Of a stretch of DNA of 64,000 nt, positions 55,549 through 64,000 are shown one piece after another. The translations under genes and the position numbers were made by a program. This stretch comes from Pseudorhodobacter aquimaris (GTDB lineage Bacteria > Pseudomonadota > Alphaproteobacteria > Rhodobacterales > Rhodobacteraceae): contig NZ_LGHS01000052.1 in NCBI RefSeq assembly GCF_001202025.1, positions 131,501 through 195,500 on the forward strand, read 5' to 3'. Under the pieces are notes generated by a model. The model did no database searches and had not been told where the DNA came from. It saw only the letters and a program-made list of their open reading frames with translations. Numbering within the stretch: the first letter of the stretch is position 1; each line of letters begins with the position of its first letter.

Positions 55549-55628
55549 CAGGTTCTAAATGAACTGGCGCTATGCGGTGCTTTGCCGTAGATCATGGCCC
55601 ATCCCGTTCAGCACCTTTGGAAACCGAG

Positions 55629-56507
55629 ATGTTCACAGCCACGCTTTTGACCAATCCCGCCACCCCGATCCTTGACCGCGCCACCGTGGAAAGCCTGCGC
55701 AACGCTTGGGGCGGCGGCGATGCCATCTGGCTGAACCCCGCGATTGCGGCAGAGTTCCCGCTGGAATCCCGCCCCGAGAACCTTTGGGACGCATGGGAAG
55801 CGATGCAGGCGCTTGGCATTGATCTGATCGTTCAGCCCAGTGAAAACCGTCGCAAGCGCTTGTTGTTGGCCGATATGGACAGCACGATGATTCAGCAGGA
55901 ATGTATTGACGAGTTGGCCGAGGCCGCAGGTATTGGCGCACATGTGGCAGGCATCACCGCCCGCGCGATGAACGGAGAGCTGGATTTCAATGATGCCCTG
56001 CGTGAACGCGTGGCCTTACTCAAGGATCTGCCCGAGGCTGTGATCGAACAGGTCTACCGCGACAATATCACCTTGATGCCGGGGGGGCCGGTGTTGCTGG
56101 CCACGATGAAGGCCAATGGTGCGCGGGCGGCCCTGGTTTCGGGCGGGTTTACGGAATTTACGCAGCGGGTTGCCGCCACGCTTGGATTTGATGAAAACCG
56201 CGCCAATGTCTTGCATATCGCGGATGGTGTGTTGACTGGCACCGTCGCCGAACCGATCCTCGGGCGCGAAGCCAAGGTTCAAGCCCTGCAAGAGATCGCG
56301 GCACAAATGGGCATCACCGCCGCCGACGTTATTGCCGTCGGGGATGGCGCGAATGATCTGGGAATGCTAGGGCTGGCGGGGGCTGGTGTGGCACTTCATG
56401 CCAAGCCAAGCGTTGCCGCGCAATGCGATATCCGCATCAACCATGGTGATCTAACGGCGCTTTTGTATCTGCAAAGCTATGCCATCAGCGACTTCGTAGG
56501 TGCCTGA
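55629..56507 (+). CDS. serB: Phosphoserine phosphatase SerB
   Basis: The 292-aa HAD phosphatase makes serine from phosphoserine. Its nucleophile motif is DMDSTMIQQECIDEL, followed by ALVSGGFTEFT (motif II), a Lys in REAKVQAL and GDGANDLGMLGLAG (motif IV). The N-terminal region (1-80) matches the small ACT-like part of bacterial SerB. The start at 55629 has GGAAACCGAG upstream; 55572 is rejected as an unlikely extension. Convergent with dnaQ. Confidence 0.95.
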   Translation: MFTATLLTNPATPILDRATVESLRNAWGGGDAIWLNPAIAAEFPLESRPENLWDAWEAMQALGIDLIVQPSENRRKRLLLADMDSTMIQQECIDELAEAAGIGAHVAGITARAMNGELDFNDALRERVALLKDLPEAVIEQVYRDNITLMPGGPVLLATMKANGARAALVSGGFTEFTQRVAATLGFDENRANVLHIADGVLTGTVAEPILGREAKVQALQEIAAQMGITAADVIAVGDGANDLGMLGLAGAGVALHAKPSVAAQCDIRINHGDLTALLYLQSYAISDFVGA

Positions 56508-56535
56508 AATCACAGGATTTATACCTTTGGCCGAC

Positions 56536-57231
56536 TTATTGACGCTTGGCCCAGATCGCAGCTTCACCCAGCTTTTCCACAAAAGCCGCATGGGCCGCCG
56601 CCTCTTCTCCGGTCAAGCGTGAGAGCAGCGCGGTGGCGCGTGGCTGGGGGCGCCAATCCGCTGCTATTTCCGCGCTATCCTTGCTGCGGTTGTTATCGGT
56701 GGATAGCACAAAGTCAGGCTGCCTGCCGCCGATAAGTTCCAGATAAACCTCGGCCAGAATTTCACTGTCCAACAGCGCGCCATGCTTTTCACGGCCCGAG
56801 TTATCCACGCCAAAACGCCGACAAAGCGCATCAAGAGAGCTGGGGGAGCCGGGAAACTTTTGCCGGGCCATCGCCAAAGTGTCCAACGCCTGCCTGTCAG
56901 GTAGTTTCGGCAGGCCAATCGCGCCCAGTTCATGGTTAAGGAACTTCATATCAAAGCTGGCATTATGGATGACCATTATATCGGTGCCGACAAAATCCAG
57001 AAACGCCTGTGCGACATCGCGAAAAAGTGGCTTGTCACGCAGAAAATCATCCCCCAACCCATGCACCTCAAAGGCCGCTTTGGGCATAGAGCGCTGTGGG
57101 TTGATATATTTGTGAAAGGTGCGGCCCGTGGGCATGTGGTTGAACAGCTCTACCGCGCCGATTTCAACGATGCGGTCGCCCTCAGTCGGTTCAAACCCCG
57201 TGGTTTCGGTATCCAGAACGATCTCACGCAT
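56536..57231 (-). CDS. dnaQ: DNA polymerase III epsilon subunit (proofreading exonuclease)
   Basis: The 231-aa exonuclease has Exo I LDTETTGFEP, Exo II VIHNASFDMKFLNHEL and Exo III EKHGALLDSEILAEVY, giving the DEDDh site. The C-terminal tail that binds the alpha subunit is present. It edits 3' mismatches during replication. It overlaps coaE by 8 bp and lies in the leftward block reading away from the candidate origin. Confidence 0.95.
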   Translation of the reverse strand: MREIVLDTETTGFEPTEGDRIVEIGAVELFNHMPTGRTFHKYINPQRSMPKAAFEVHGLGDDFLRDKPLFRDVAQAFLDFVGTDIMVIHNASFDMKFLNHELGAIGLPKLPDRQALDTLAMARQKFPGSPSSLDALCRRFGVDNSGREKHGALLDSEILAEVYLELIGGRQPDFVLSTDNNRSKDSAEIAADWRPQPRATALLSRLTGEEAAAHAAFVEKLGEAAIWAKRQ

Positions 57232-57814
57232 TTTGGGCCTTTGGGATATAATCGATCAATGCCGTAACACAGGCGCGCGCAGCATCCATGCTCAACGTCT
57301 CTATAATATGGGTCGCACGGGCGCGTTTTTCCGCATCCGGCATCTGGCGCGCCAAGATCGTTTGGAATTGCGCCTCTGTCATCCCGTCACGTGCCATAAC
57401 ACGGGCATGTTGCAAGGCAGGGGGGGCGGTGACAAGGAGGGTGGCGTCCATCTCAACCTCTGTGCCTTTTTCGAACAACAGCGGGATGTCGAAAACCACG
57501 ATATCCGCCGTTGCATTGGCCAGAAATTCCACGCGATCAGCAGCTACCAGCGGATGAACGATAGACTCTATTCGGGCAAGGGCGCTGTCATCCGCAGCGA
57601 TAATGGTTTTGAGGGCGTTCCGGTCCACAGCGCCATCCACAACCGCATAAGGCCAGACCGCGGCAACCGGTGCCACTGCGGCGCCTCCGCACCCATAGAG
57701 CCGATGAACCGCCGCGTCTGCATCCCAAACCGGCACGCCCGCAGCCGCAAAAAAACCTGCTGTCGTAGATTTACCCATCCCGATGGATCCGGTCAGGCCA
57801 AGACGGTACGGCAT
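57224..57814 (-). CDS. coaE: Dephospho-CoA kinase
   Basis: The 196-aa kinase catalyses the last step of CoA synthesis. Walker A is GLTGSIGMGKSTT, followed by VPVWDADAAVHRLY and VVFDIPLLFEKG. Length and motifs are standard. It shares one base with the aroE stop and overlaps dnaQ, so the four genes form one operon. Confidence 0.95.
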   Translation of the reverse strand: MPYRLGLTGSIGMGKSTTAGFFAAAGVPVWDADAAVHRLYGCGGAAVAPVAAVWPYAVVDGAVDRNALKTIIAADDSALARIESIVHPLVAADRVEFLANATADIVVFDIPLLFEKGTEVEMDATLLVTAPPALQHARVMARDGMTEAQFQTILARQMPDAEKRARATHIIETLSMDAARACVTALIDYIPKAQNA

Positions 57815-58653
57815 TAAATCCCCATAACCTTGTTTCGGGCCTCGTCATCGACATCGGGGCGCTGACCGAACCAGCGCTCAAACCCCGGCGCGGCTTGATG
57901 CAAAAGCATACCCAATCCATCCACTGTCCTACACCCAAGCGCTGCCGCCGCCGTCAAGAATTCGGTTTGGAGCGGCGTATACACCAGATCGGTCACCAGT
58001 GCCTTTGGGTTCAGCTCAGCCAAAGACAGGGTAAACGGCGGTTTGCCGGTCATCCCCAGAGATGTGGTGTTCACAACCGTTGCGGCATCCCAAAGTTGAT
58101 GCGGGGATTGGACCCAATCGACCACAGTGATCTTTGCACCGAAATCATTGCGCAACGCCTCAGCACGGGGGCGGGTTCTGTTCGTGACGCGGATTTCTGG
58201 CACACCGGCATCGATCAATGCCGCCAGGATGGCACGCGCAGCACCGCCCGCACCAAAAACCATCGCTGGCCCGGATTTCGGATCCCAGTCCGGAGCATAT
58301 TGGCGAAGGTTGGCCATGAAGCCATACCCATCGGTATTATCAGCATGAATTTTGCCATCGGCCCGAAAAATAAGGGTATTCGCCGCACCAATAAGGGCGG
58401 CCCGGTCGGTTACGATATCGGCAAGCTTCAAGACGGATTCCTTATGGGGAAGGGTCACATTCAACCCGACAAACCCCATTTTTGGCAGCATCTCTAGCAC
58501 TTCTTCCAGATCGGTCTGGGCAATATCCATCGGGATATAATGCCCCGAAAGCCCGTAACGTTCCAGCCAGTGATTGTGCAAAACCGGCGATCTGCTGTGC
58601 GCTATCGGAGAGCCGATAACCCCGGCTAACGGGATGCGTGAATGGTTAGTCAT
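57814..58653 (-). CDS. aroE: Shikimate dehydrogenase
   Basis: The 279-aa enzyme reduces 3-dehydroshikimate with NADPH in aromatic amino-acid synthesis. [20 protein letters not shown] binds substrate, the catalytic Lys lies in [11 protein letters not shown], and the nucleotide motif is [11 protein letters not shown], with [10 protein letters not shown] fitting NADP. It overlaps maf by ATGA (58650-58653) and coaE by one base. Confidence 0.95.
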   Translation of the reverse strand: MTNHSRIPLAGVIGSPIAHSRSPVLHNHWLERYGLSGHYIPMDIAQTDLEEVLEMLPKMGFVGLNVTLPHKESVLKLADIVTDRAALIGAANTLIFRADGKIHADNTDGYGFMANLRQYAPDWDPKSGPAMVFGAGGAARAILAALIDAGVPEIRVTNRTRPRAEALRNDFGAKITVVDWVQSPHQLWDAATVVNTTSLGMTGKPPFTLSLAELNPKALVTDLVYTPLQTEFLTAAAALGCRTVDGLGMLLHQAAPGFERWFGQRPDVDDEARNKVMGI

Positions 58654-59249
58654 GTCTCTAGGAACCCCCTCGTCCTGAGATAACCCAAGAGGGGCAACAG
58701 GGGAAGCCCAAGGATTGTGAAGTAGTCGCCTTCGACCGCGGAAAACAGACGAACGCCCTCCTCCTCCAACAAATAAGCCCCTGCCGAATGCTGTATACTG
58801 TCCCAGTTCCGATCAATATATCCCTGAAGCCAATCGTCGGAAAACGCATGCATGGTCAGCCGGGCCTTGCCAATATGGCGCCATATCGGAGCTCCGTTGT
58901 GATAGATGACCATTGCCGACAAAAGCTGATGAGTTTGGCCGCGCAATTGCTGCAATTGAATCTTAGCATCATTGGGGGTTCGGGGTTTTCCCCATGATTT
59001 TCCATTGAAGTCAAGTACTTGATCACAACCCAGTACCAATGAATCCGGATATTTTTCGCCAAGCTTCCTGGCTTTGGCCTCAGCCAGAAAATCCGCGATA
59101 TCACGGGGTTTTGCACCATCACTATCCAGACTTCCGCGCAAGGTCTGCTCATCAATACGTGCTGGAAGCACTGTGGCATCAAGCCCTGCAGACTGTAAGA
59201 GGCGTAGCCGTGTCGAAGAGGCAGATGCAAGAATAAGCTGTGGTATCAC
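58650..59249 (-). CDS. maf: Maf-family nucleotide pyrophosphatase
   Basis: The 199-aa protein has the Maf N-terminal [17 protein letters not shown], with SST where many members have SPR, a central [14 protein letters not shown] and [15 protein letters not shown]. Maf enzymes hydrolyse non-canonical nucleotides such as m7GTP. It is the first gene of the leftward operon beside the candidate origin; its start codon borders the AT-rich gap. Confidence 0.92.
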   Translation of the reverse strand: MIPQLILASASSTRLRLLQSAGLDATVLPARIDEQTLRGSLDSDGAKPRDIADFLAEAKARKLGEKYPDSLVLGCDQVLDFNGKSWGKPRTPNDAKIQLQQLRGQTHQLLSAMVIYHNGAPIWRHIGKARLTMHAFSDDWLQGYIDRNWDSIQHSAGAYLLEEEGVRLFSAVEGDYFTILGLPLLPLLGYLRTRGFLET

Positions 59250-59642
59250 TGTGCGCAGTCCTGTGGAAAATCATGATATGTTCCAGATGCCGGTTTTGTG
59301 GAGAAGCATGAGGAGCGCAATTGCTGTGGGCAATAGGGGCATTTTGTCAAGCTTTCAGGCAGTCTGTCCACATGTGCACAGTGTTTCAAGGGATGCACGT
59401 ACAAGACCACACATTTTTCCACTGTGGATGGTTTATGAGAGATCCATACTCCGCTAATCCCTTGTTTTTACGATATGATTGAAACAGTCATTTTTTTGGA
59501 CATAGATTTACTCACAGCCTGAATCCTGTGGATAAATACTAGGATAGAGTACATAATCCTGTTATCCATAGGCCCATCTTCAACTACTATCTTTCTATAA
59601 ATATATCTATTTAAGAAGAGAGTGTTCCAGAAAGGGCAAAAC
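59250..59642. other. Candidate chromosomal replication origin (oriC)
   Basis: This 393-bp gap has no credible gene and lies where gene direction switches outward on both sides. It contains DnaA boxes: TGTGGATAA (59527-59535) and TGTGGAAAA (59262-59270) match TTWTNCACA exactly on the minus strand. Near matches are TGTGGAGAA (59297-59305), TTTTCCACT (59415-59423), TGTGGATGG (59423-59431) and TTATCCATA (59562-59570). A GANTC methylation site (GAATC, 59521-59525) is present, and 59581-59620 is very A/T-rich, suitable for unwinding. The flanking order maf-aroE-coaE-dnaQ on one side and rho-mnmE-mnmG on the other resembles the Caulobacter Cori neighbourhood. The promoters of maf and hemJ must also lie here. 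Confidence 0.65.
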
Positions 59643-60092
59643 ATGACTTCGTTTTTCGCAGATATATACCTTTGGGTAAAAGCTCTGCATGTGATGGCTG
59701 TCATTTCATGGATGGCGGGGCTGTTCTATCTGCCGCGGCTCTTTGTTTATCACGCAGAGCAGGTTGTTGGTGGTGAACCAGCCGACGAGCTGTTCAAGAC
59801 CATGGAAATGAAGTTGCTTCGTTTGATTATGAACCCGGCGATGATCGTGACATGGATTGCGGGCCTCACATTGGTTCTGACGCCCGGGATCGTGGATTGG
59901 ACAAGCTTTTGGCCCTGGACCAAAGCGGTGTCTGTGCTTGGGATGACTTGGTTTCATATGTGGCTTTCTGTCAGGCGCAAAGCGTTTGAGGCAGGTCAGA
60001 ATACATTGACAGGGCGGCGTTACCGGATGATGAACGAGGTTCCGACATTGTTGATGGTTGTTATTGTTCTGTCCGTTATTCTTAAATTCTGA
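59643..60092 (+). CDS. hemJ: Protoporphyrinogen IX oxidase HemJ
   Basis: The 149-aa membrane protein has four helices and the HemJ motifs YLWVKALHVMAVISWMAGLF (with the conserved His), YLPRLFVYHAE, MWLSVRRKAF and RRYRMMNEVPTLLMV. It oxidises protoporphyrinogen in heme synthesis. The start at 59643 has GAAAGGGCAAAAC upstream; an ATG at 59622 is less likely. It is the first rightward gene after the candidate origin. Confidence 0.93.
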   Translation: MTSFFADIYLWVKALHVMAVISWMAGLFYLPRLFVYHAEQVVGGEPADELFKTMEMKLLRLIMNPAMIVTWIAGLTLVLTPGIVDWTSFWPWTKAVSVLGMTWFHMWLSVRRKAFEAGQNTLTGRRYRMMNEVPTLLMVVIVLSVILKF

Positions 60093-60100
60093 AGGAAATA

Positions 60101-60129
60101 TTGACATTGATGGGCCTGTCAGGTAGCCA
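60101..60129 (+). promoter_or_regulatory. Possible rho promoter
   Basis: A perfect -35 TTGACA (60101-60106) is followed after 17 bp by TAGCCA (60124-60129), a weak -10. The leader to the rho ATG would be about 88 bases; rho genes often have leaders used for autoregulation, which is not shown here. Confidence 0.35.
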
Positions 60130-60224
60130 AACATCAGCAGGGCCATCCGGCCTGATAAGCGATTCCCCATTTTAATGTTACAGGCGTGGTCCGTTGTGGA
60201 CTGTAGGCCAAGGATTTTTCGAAC

Positions 60225-61523
60225 ATGAACGATGAAACCGTCATCACAGAAGACAATGTGCAGCGCCTGAACCTAGCCGATCTGAAGGCCAAGACTCCTG
60301 CTGATCTTTTGGCGATGGCAGAGGAATGGGATGTTGAGAACGCGCCTTCTATGCGTAAAGGGGAGATGATGTTCTCTCTTTTGAAAGAGCATGCGGAGGA
60401 AGGCTGGGAAATTGGCGGTGATGGTGTTTTGGAGGTGGTGCAGGACGGTTTCGGGTTTCTGCGTTCACCTTCTGCCAACTATTTGCCGGGGCCAGATGAC
60501 ATCTACGTTTCGCCGGATATGATCCGGCAGTTTTCGCTGCGGACAGGGGATACGATTGAAGGGGTTATCGCAGCCCCGCGTGAGGCAGAGCGTTATTTTT
60601 CCATGACAAAAGTGACGCGGATCAACTTTGATTCTCCCGAACGGGCACGTCATAAAGTTCACTTCGACAACCTGACACCGCTTTACCCTGATGAGCGGTT
60701 GAAGATGGAGGTTGAGGACCCAACGTTGAAGGATCGCTCAGCCCGGATTATTGATCTGGTTTCGCCGATTGGTAAGGGCCAACGCGGGTTGATCGTGGCG
60801 CCTCCGCGGACAGGTAAAACCGTTTTGCTGCAAAATATCGCGCATTCCATCGCGACCAACCATCCAGAGTGTTATCTGATCGTTTTGCTGATTGATGAGC
60901 GGCCCGAAGAGGTGACGGATATGCAGCGGTCGGTAAAAGGTGAGGTTGTTTCCTCAACCTTTGACGAGCCTGCGACACGGCACGTAGCTGTTGCTGAGAT
61001 GGTGATTGAAAAAGCAAAGCGTTTGGTTGAACATAAGCGCGATGTTGTGATTTTGCTTGATTCGATCACACGTTTGGGACGTGCGTTTAACACGGTTGTA
61101 CCATCGTCGGGTAAGGTGCTGACTGGCGGTGTTGATGCGAATGCGCTTCAACGGCCGAAGCGGTTTTTTGGCGCGGCGCGGAATATCGAAGAGGGTGGAT
61201 CCTTGACGATTATTGCGACTGCTTTGATTGATACCGGTAGTCGCATGGATGAGGTTATATTTGAAGAGTTTAAGGGGACGGGTAACTCTGAGATTGTGCT
61301 TGATCGCAAGGTTGCGGATAAGCGCGTATTCCCCGCGATGGATATTTTGAAATCCGGAACGCGGAAAGAAGACCTGCTGGTTGATAAGGTCGATTTGCAG
61401 AAGACCTATGTTTTGCGGCGTATTTTGAACCCGATGGGGACGACGGATGCGATTGAGTTCTTGATTTCCAAGTTGAAACAAACCAAATCCAACTCAGATT
61501 TCTTTGATTCCATGAATTCCTGA
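60225..61523 (+). CDS. rho: Transcription termination factor Rho
   Basis: The 432-aa helicase has the N-terminal Rho domain ([20 protein letters not shown]), the RNA-binding cold-shock-like part ([17 protein letters not shown]) and the ATPase with Walker A APPRTGKT, Walker [17 protein letters not shown] and the Q/R-loops ([32 protein letters not shown]). It ends transcripts lacking intrinsic terminators. Codons are visibly more A/T-rich than in the left part of the window. Confidence 0.97.
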   Translation: MNDETVITEDNVQRLNLADLKAKTPADLLAMAEEWDVENAPSMRKGEMMFSLLKEHAEEGWEIGGDGVLEVVQDGFGFLRSPSANYLPGPDDIYVSPDMIRQFSLRTGDTIEGVIAAPREAERYFSMTKVTRINFDSPERARHKVHFDNLTPLYPDERLKMEVEDPTLKDRSARIIDLVSPIGKGQRGLIVAPPRTGKTVLLQNIAHSIATNHPECYLIVLLIDERPEEVTDMQRSVKGEVVSSTFDEPATRHVAVAEMVIEKAKRLVEHKRDVVILLDSITRLGRAFNTVVPSSGKVLTGGVDANALQRPKRFFGAARNIEEGGSLTIIATALIDTGSRMDEVIFEEFKGTGNSEIVLDRKVADKRVFPAMDILKSGTRKEDLLVDKVDLQKTYVLRRILNPMGTTDAIEFLISKLKQTKSNSDFFDSMNS

Positions 61524-61547
61524 TCGGCCCTAAGTTAGGGATTTGCA

Positions 61548-62849
61548 ATGCTAGACACTATTTTTGCTCTTGCGACCGCGCAGGGGAAGGCTGGGGTATC
61601 TGTTATTCGGATATCAGGGCCGAAATCACATGCAGCTCTCGGGATGATGGCAAGCGTTCCAGAGTTGCGCAAAGCCAGTGTCCGTAAACTCTATTGGGAT
61701 GACGTGCTTTTAGATGAAGCGCTCGTCATCGCTTTTGGGGAGGGTGCGAGCTTTACGGGTGAGGAATCGGTAGAGCTTCATGTTCATGGAAGTCGCGCCA
61801 CTATTAACGCTATTTTGAATGTCTTAATAGCGATTCCTGGATTGCGCCCTGCCGAAGCTGGTGAATTTACACGTCGGGCACTTGAGAATGGTATGCTGGA
61901 TCTGACCCAAGTTGAGGGTTTAGCCGATCTTATCGATGCTGAAACTGAGGCGCAAAGAATCCAGTCGCTTCGCGTCTTGTCAGGGGCGATCGGAAAAAAA
62001 GTTGACGCTTGGCGTCAGAAAATTATTAGAGCTGGTGCGCTTTTAGAAGCGACGATTGATTTTGCGGATGAAGATATACCTGTAGACGTGATGCCAGAGG
62101 TTAAAGATCTTTTGAGCGAGTTAATTGTAGATTTCGAAGCGGAAATAAGTGGTGTAAAAATGGCCGAGCAAATCCGGGAAGGGTTTGAGGTAGCTATCGT
62201 TGGGCGGCCTAATGTCGGAAAATCTACGCTATTAAATGCGCTTTCAGGGCGTAAGGCAGCGCTGACATCTGAAATTGCGGGCACGACGCGTGATGTGATA
62301 GAAGTACGCATGGATATCGATGGGCTTGCCGTTACGTTTCTTGATACCGCGGGTATACGCGAAACAGGCGATCAGCTTGAGGCGATGGGAGTCAACCTTG
62401 CAATCGAGCGAGCAAACGCAGCCGATCTTAGGGTGTTTTTGACCGAAAATGGTGATAGGATTGACGAAGTTGAGTTTTTTGACGAAGATATCACGGCACT
62501 TGGAAAACTTGATAGTTTTTCCGGGGACGTAGAATTTCAAGCCGACCATAGAATTTCCGGGCTGACAGGCGAAGGTATTGGCGCTCTTTTGAGCAATATT
62601 TCTAGCATCCTTCAACAGCGGATTTCTGGTGCTGGGCTGCTTACACGCGAGCGTCATAGGGTGGCGATACAGAATGGACTTATCGCGTTACGTTTGGCAA
62701 GTGATGAAGTTTTCAATGTCGTTCCTACAGTGGAACTTGCCGCCGAGGAATTGCGATCCGCATCACAACATCTTGAACTTCTTTTGGGGGAAGTTGGAGT
62801 TGAAACCTTACTTGGAGAGATATTCTCTAGTTTTTGCATCGGAAAGTGA
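61548..62849 (+). CDS. mnmE: tRNA modification GTPase MnmE
   Basis: The 433-aa protein has an N-terminal folate-binding domain ([40 protein letters not shown]), a helical domain, an embedded GTPase (G1 [16 protein letters not shown]3 [10 protein letters not shown]) and the invariant C-terminal FCIGK. With MnmG it makes the wobble-uridine cmnm5 modification. The GTPase NKxD motif is not evident in the usual place. Very A/T-rich codon use for this genome. It is two bases upstream of the mnmG ATG. Confidence 0.95.
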   Translation: MLDTIFALATAQGKAGVSVIRISGPKSHAALGMMASVPELRKASVRKLYWDDVLLDEALVIAFGEGASFTGEESVELHVHGSRATINAILNVLIAIPGLRPAEAGEFTRRALENGMLDLTQVEGLADLIDAETEAQRIQSLRVLSGAIGKKVDAWRQKIIRAGALLEATIDFADEDIPVDVMPEVKDLLSELIVDFEAEISGVKMAEQIREGFEVAIVGRPNVGKSTLLNALSGRKAALTSEIAGTTRDVIEVRMDIDGLAVTFLDTAGIRETGDQLEAMGVNLAIERANAADLRVFLTENGDRIDEVEFFDEDITALGKLDSFSGDVEFQADHRISGLTGEGIGALLSNISSILQQRISGAGLLTRERHRVAIQNGLIALRLASDEVFNVVPTVELAAEELRSASQHLELLLGEVGVETLLGEIFSSFCIGK

Positions 62850-62851
62850 GG

Positions 62852-64000
62852 ATGTTTCACGTGAAACAATTTGACGTTGTTATCGTTGGGGGTGGACATG
62901 CGGGTTGCGAAGCTGCGGCTGCCTCAGCACGTATGGGTGCAAAAACTGCGTTGATTACGCTTACTATTAAATCGCTGGGAGTTATGTCCTGCAATCCAGC
63001 AATTGGAGGACTTGGCAAGGGTCATCTTGTTAGGGAGATTGACGCTTTTGATGGGCTGATGGGGCGTGCGGCTGACGAGGCAGGGATTCACTATCGATTG
63101 CTGAATCGTAGTAAAGGACCAGCAGTTCAGGGGCCGCGTGTTCAAACTGATCGTTTGCTTTATCGTAAATCTATACAGCGATTGCTTGGACGCCAAGAAC
63201 GGTTGAATATCATTGAAGGCGAAGTTATTGATTTTGTCATTAGGGGTGAGAGAGTTTGTGGTGTAACGCTTGCGAATGGCGATGACATTCTTTGTAATTC
63301 TGTCGTGTTGACTGCGGGTACGTTCCTGAATGGCGTAATTCATATCGGGAAAGAACAGAGATCCGGTGGCCGGGTGGGAGAAAAGCCATCTGTAAAGCTT
63401 GCTAAACGATTGGGCGAGTTGAACTTGGAGCGTGGACGGTTAAAAACCGGAACACCACCGAGGCTGGATGGTAATACAATCAATTGGCATCAGTTAGAGG
63501 CGCAAAAAGGGGACGACACCCCAACTATGCTTTCATTTTTAAACAAACAGCCAATCGTTCGTCAAATAAGTTGTGGGATCGCTGAGACTAACCCTAATAC
63601 GCACAGAATTATCGAAGATAATTTAGCTCAATCAGCAATACATAGTGGTAACATCGAAGGTGTTGGTCCACGTTATTGCCCTTCAATCGAGGATAAAATT
63701 TCTCGATTTCATGATAAGTCATCACATCAAATCTTCCTGGAACCAGAAGGGCTTGAAGATTCCACAGTATATCCGAATGGCATATCAACTTCACTTCCGC
63801 TAAGCGTCCAGAAAAGTTTCGTTAATTCTATCGTGGGTTTGGAACAAGCTAAAATCCTTCAACCTGGGTATGCGATCGAGTATGACTTTTTTGATCCACG
63901 TTGCTTAACAGGATCTTTGGCCCTAAAGGCGATCGAGGGATTGTATTTTGCTGGTCAAATTAATGGCACTACTGGATACGAAGAGGCAGCCGCCCAAGGG
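62852..64000 (+). CDS. mnmG: tRNA uridine-5-carboxymethylaminomethyl modification enzyme MnmG, 5' part
   Basis: The 383 codons seen run off the right edge. The FAD motif [14 protein letters not shown] comes right after the N-terminus MFHVKQF, followed by [49 protein letters not shown] and [16 protein letters not shown]. These are the standard MnmG/GidA signatures; the enzyme partners MnmE. The first codons are shaped by a parS palindrome overlapping the start. The gene is A/T-rich (about 42-45% GC in lines I counted). Confidence 0.95.
   Translation, partial: MFHVKQFDVVIVGGGHAGCEAAAASARMGAKTALITLTIKSLGVMSCNPAIGGLGKGHLVREIDAFDGLMGRAADEAGIHYRLLNRSKGPAVQGPRVQTDRLLYRKSIQRLLGRQERLNIIEGEVIDFVIRGERVCGVTLANGDDILCNSVVLTAGTFLNGVIHIGKEQRSGGRVGEKPSVKLAKRLGELNLERGRLKTGTPPRLDGNTINWHQLEAQKGDDTPTMLSFLNKQPIVRQISCGIAETNPNTHRIIEDNLAQSAIHSGNIEGVGPRYCPSIEDKISRFHDKSSHQIFLEPEGLEDSTVYPNGISTSLPLSVQKSFVNSIVGLEQAKILQPGYAIEYDFFDPRCLTGSLALKAIEGLYFAGQINGTTGYEEAAAQG
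62853..62868. promoter_or_regulatory. parS centromere-like site (ParB binding)
   Basis: TGTTTCACGTGAAACA is a perfect 16-bp palindrome identical to the chromosomal parS consensus as known from Caulobacter and one base off the Bacillus site. It overlaps codons 1-6 of mnmG. ParB should load here to segregate the origin region, 3.2 kb from the candidate oriC. In this group parA-parB usually lie shortly downstream of mnmG-rsmG, outside the window. Confidence 0.9.

Noticed and set aside
59250-59642. Short open frames in the maf-hemJ gap
   Set aside because: They translate into sequences without conservation signals and overlap DnaA boxes and the A/T-rich tract.
1-64000. tRNA or rRNA genes, CRISPR arrays, insertion sequences
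   Set aside because: Looked for by eye; no cloverleaf with conserved T-loop, no repeat-spacer array and no transposase motif was found. A search with tRNAscan-SE and ISfinder would settle this.

Overview
The window looks like a chromosomal segment of a marine alphaproteobacterium of the Roseobacter group (Rhodobacterales). I infer this from the GC-rich codon use on the left and from the housekeeping order on the right (secB-fxsA-timA-smr-hslUV; trxA/ybbN-LON-trm112-tspO-serB-dnaQ-coaE-aroE-maf // hemJ-rho-mnmE-mnmG). No rRNA, tRNA, transposase or CRISPR array was seen.

Left part (1-26911): a lipopeptide-type biosynthesis and iron-uptake island. A rightward operon encodes a fatty acyl-AMP ligase fused to an ACP, a KS-AT-KR-ACP polyketide synthase, a discrete luciferase-like monooxygenase, two NRPSs, a MATE exporter and a Sfp/EntD-type phosphopantetheinyl transferase. 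Most junctions are ATGA overlaps. A divergent NRPS with an N-terminal TubC-type docking domain starts at 1078 and runs off the left edge. Leftward genes then encode a siderophore-interacting reductase, a TonB-dependent receptor and a complete iron-siderophore ABC importer (ATPase, two permeases, binding protein). I infer an acylated siderophore or related lipopeptide: an activated fatty acid is extended by malonyl, possibly oxidised by the monooxygenase, then carried to two glycine-like modules and further modules. The assembly line carries degenerate parts: a KR with a broken nucleotide loop, an adenylation domain lacking its front half, and an epimerase-like stub. No thioesterase is visible in the window.

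Middle part (27038-59249): core genes for protein export and proteolysis (secB, fxsA, hslUV with a sigma-32-like promoter), membrane quality control (qmcA-nfeD), AMP nucleosidase, HU, hspQ, transporters, lolA, ftsK, an aminotransferase, an amidase, ubiH-like, a crotonase/SDR pair, a DUF2125 protein, pmbA, a cysQ-like phosphatase, a thioredoxin-TPR protein, a LON-domain protein, trm112, tspO, serB and the leftward block dnaQ-coaE-aroE-maf.

Right part (59250-64000): a 393-bp AT-rich gap with DnaA boxes separates leftward maf-aroE-coaE-dnaQ from rightward hemJ-rho-mnmE-mnmG. This matches the neighbourhood of the Caulobacter chromosomal origin, so I call it a candidate oriC. A perfect 16-bp parS palindrome overlaps the mnmG start codon 3.2 kb further on. 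GC content falls sharply in these last genes.
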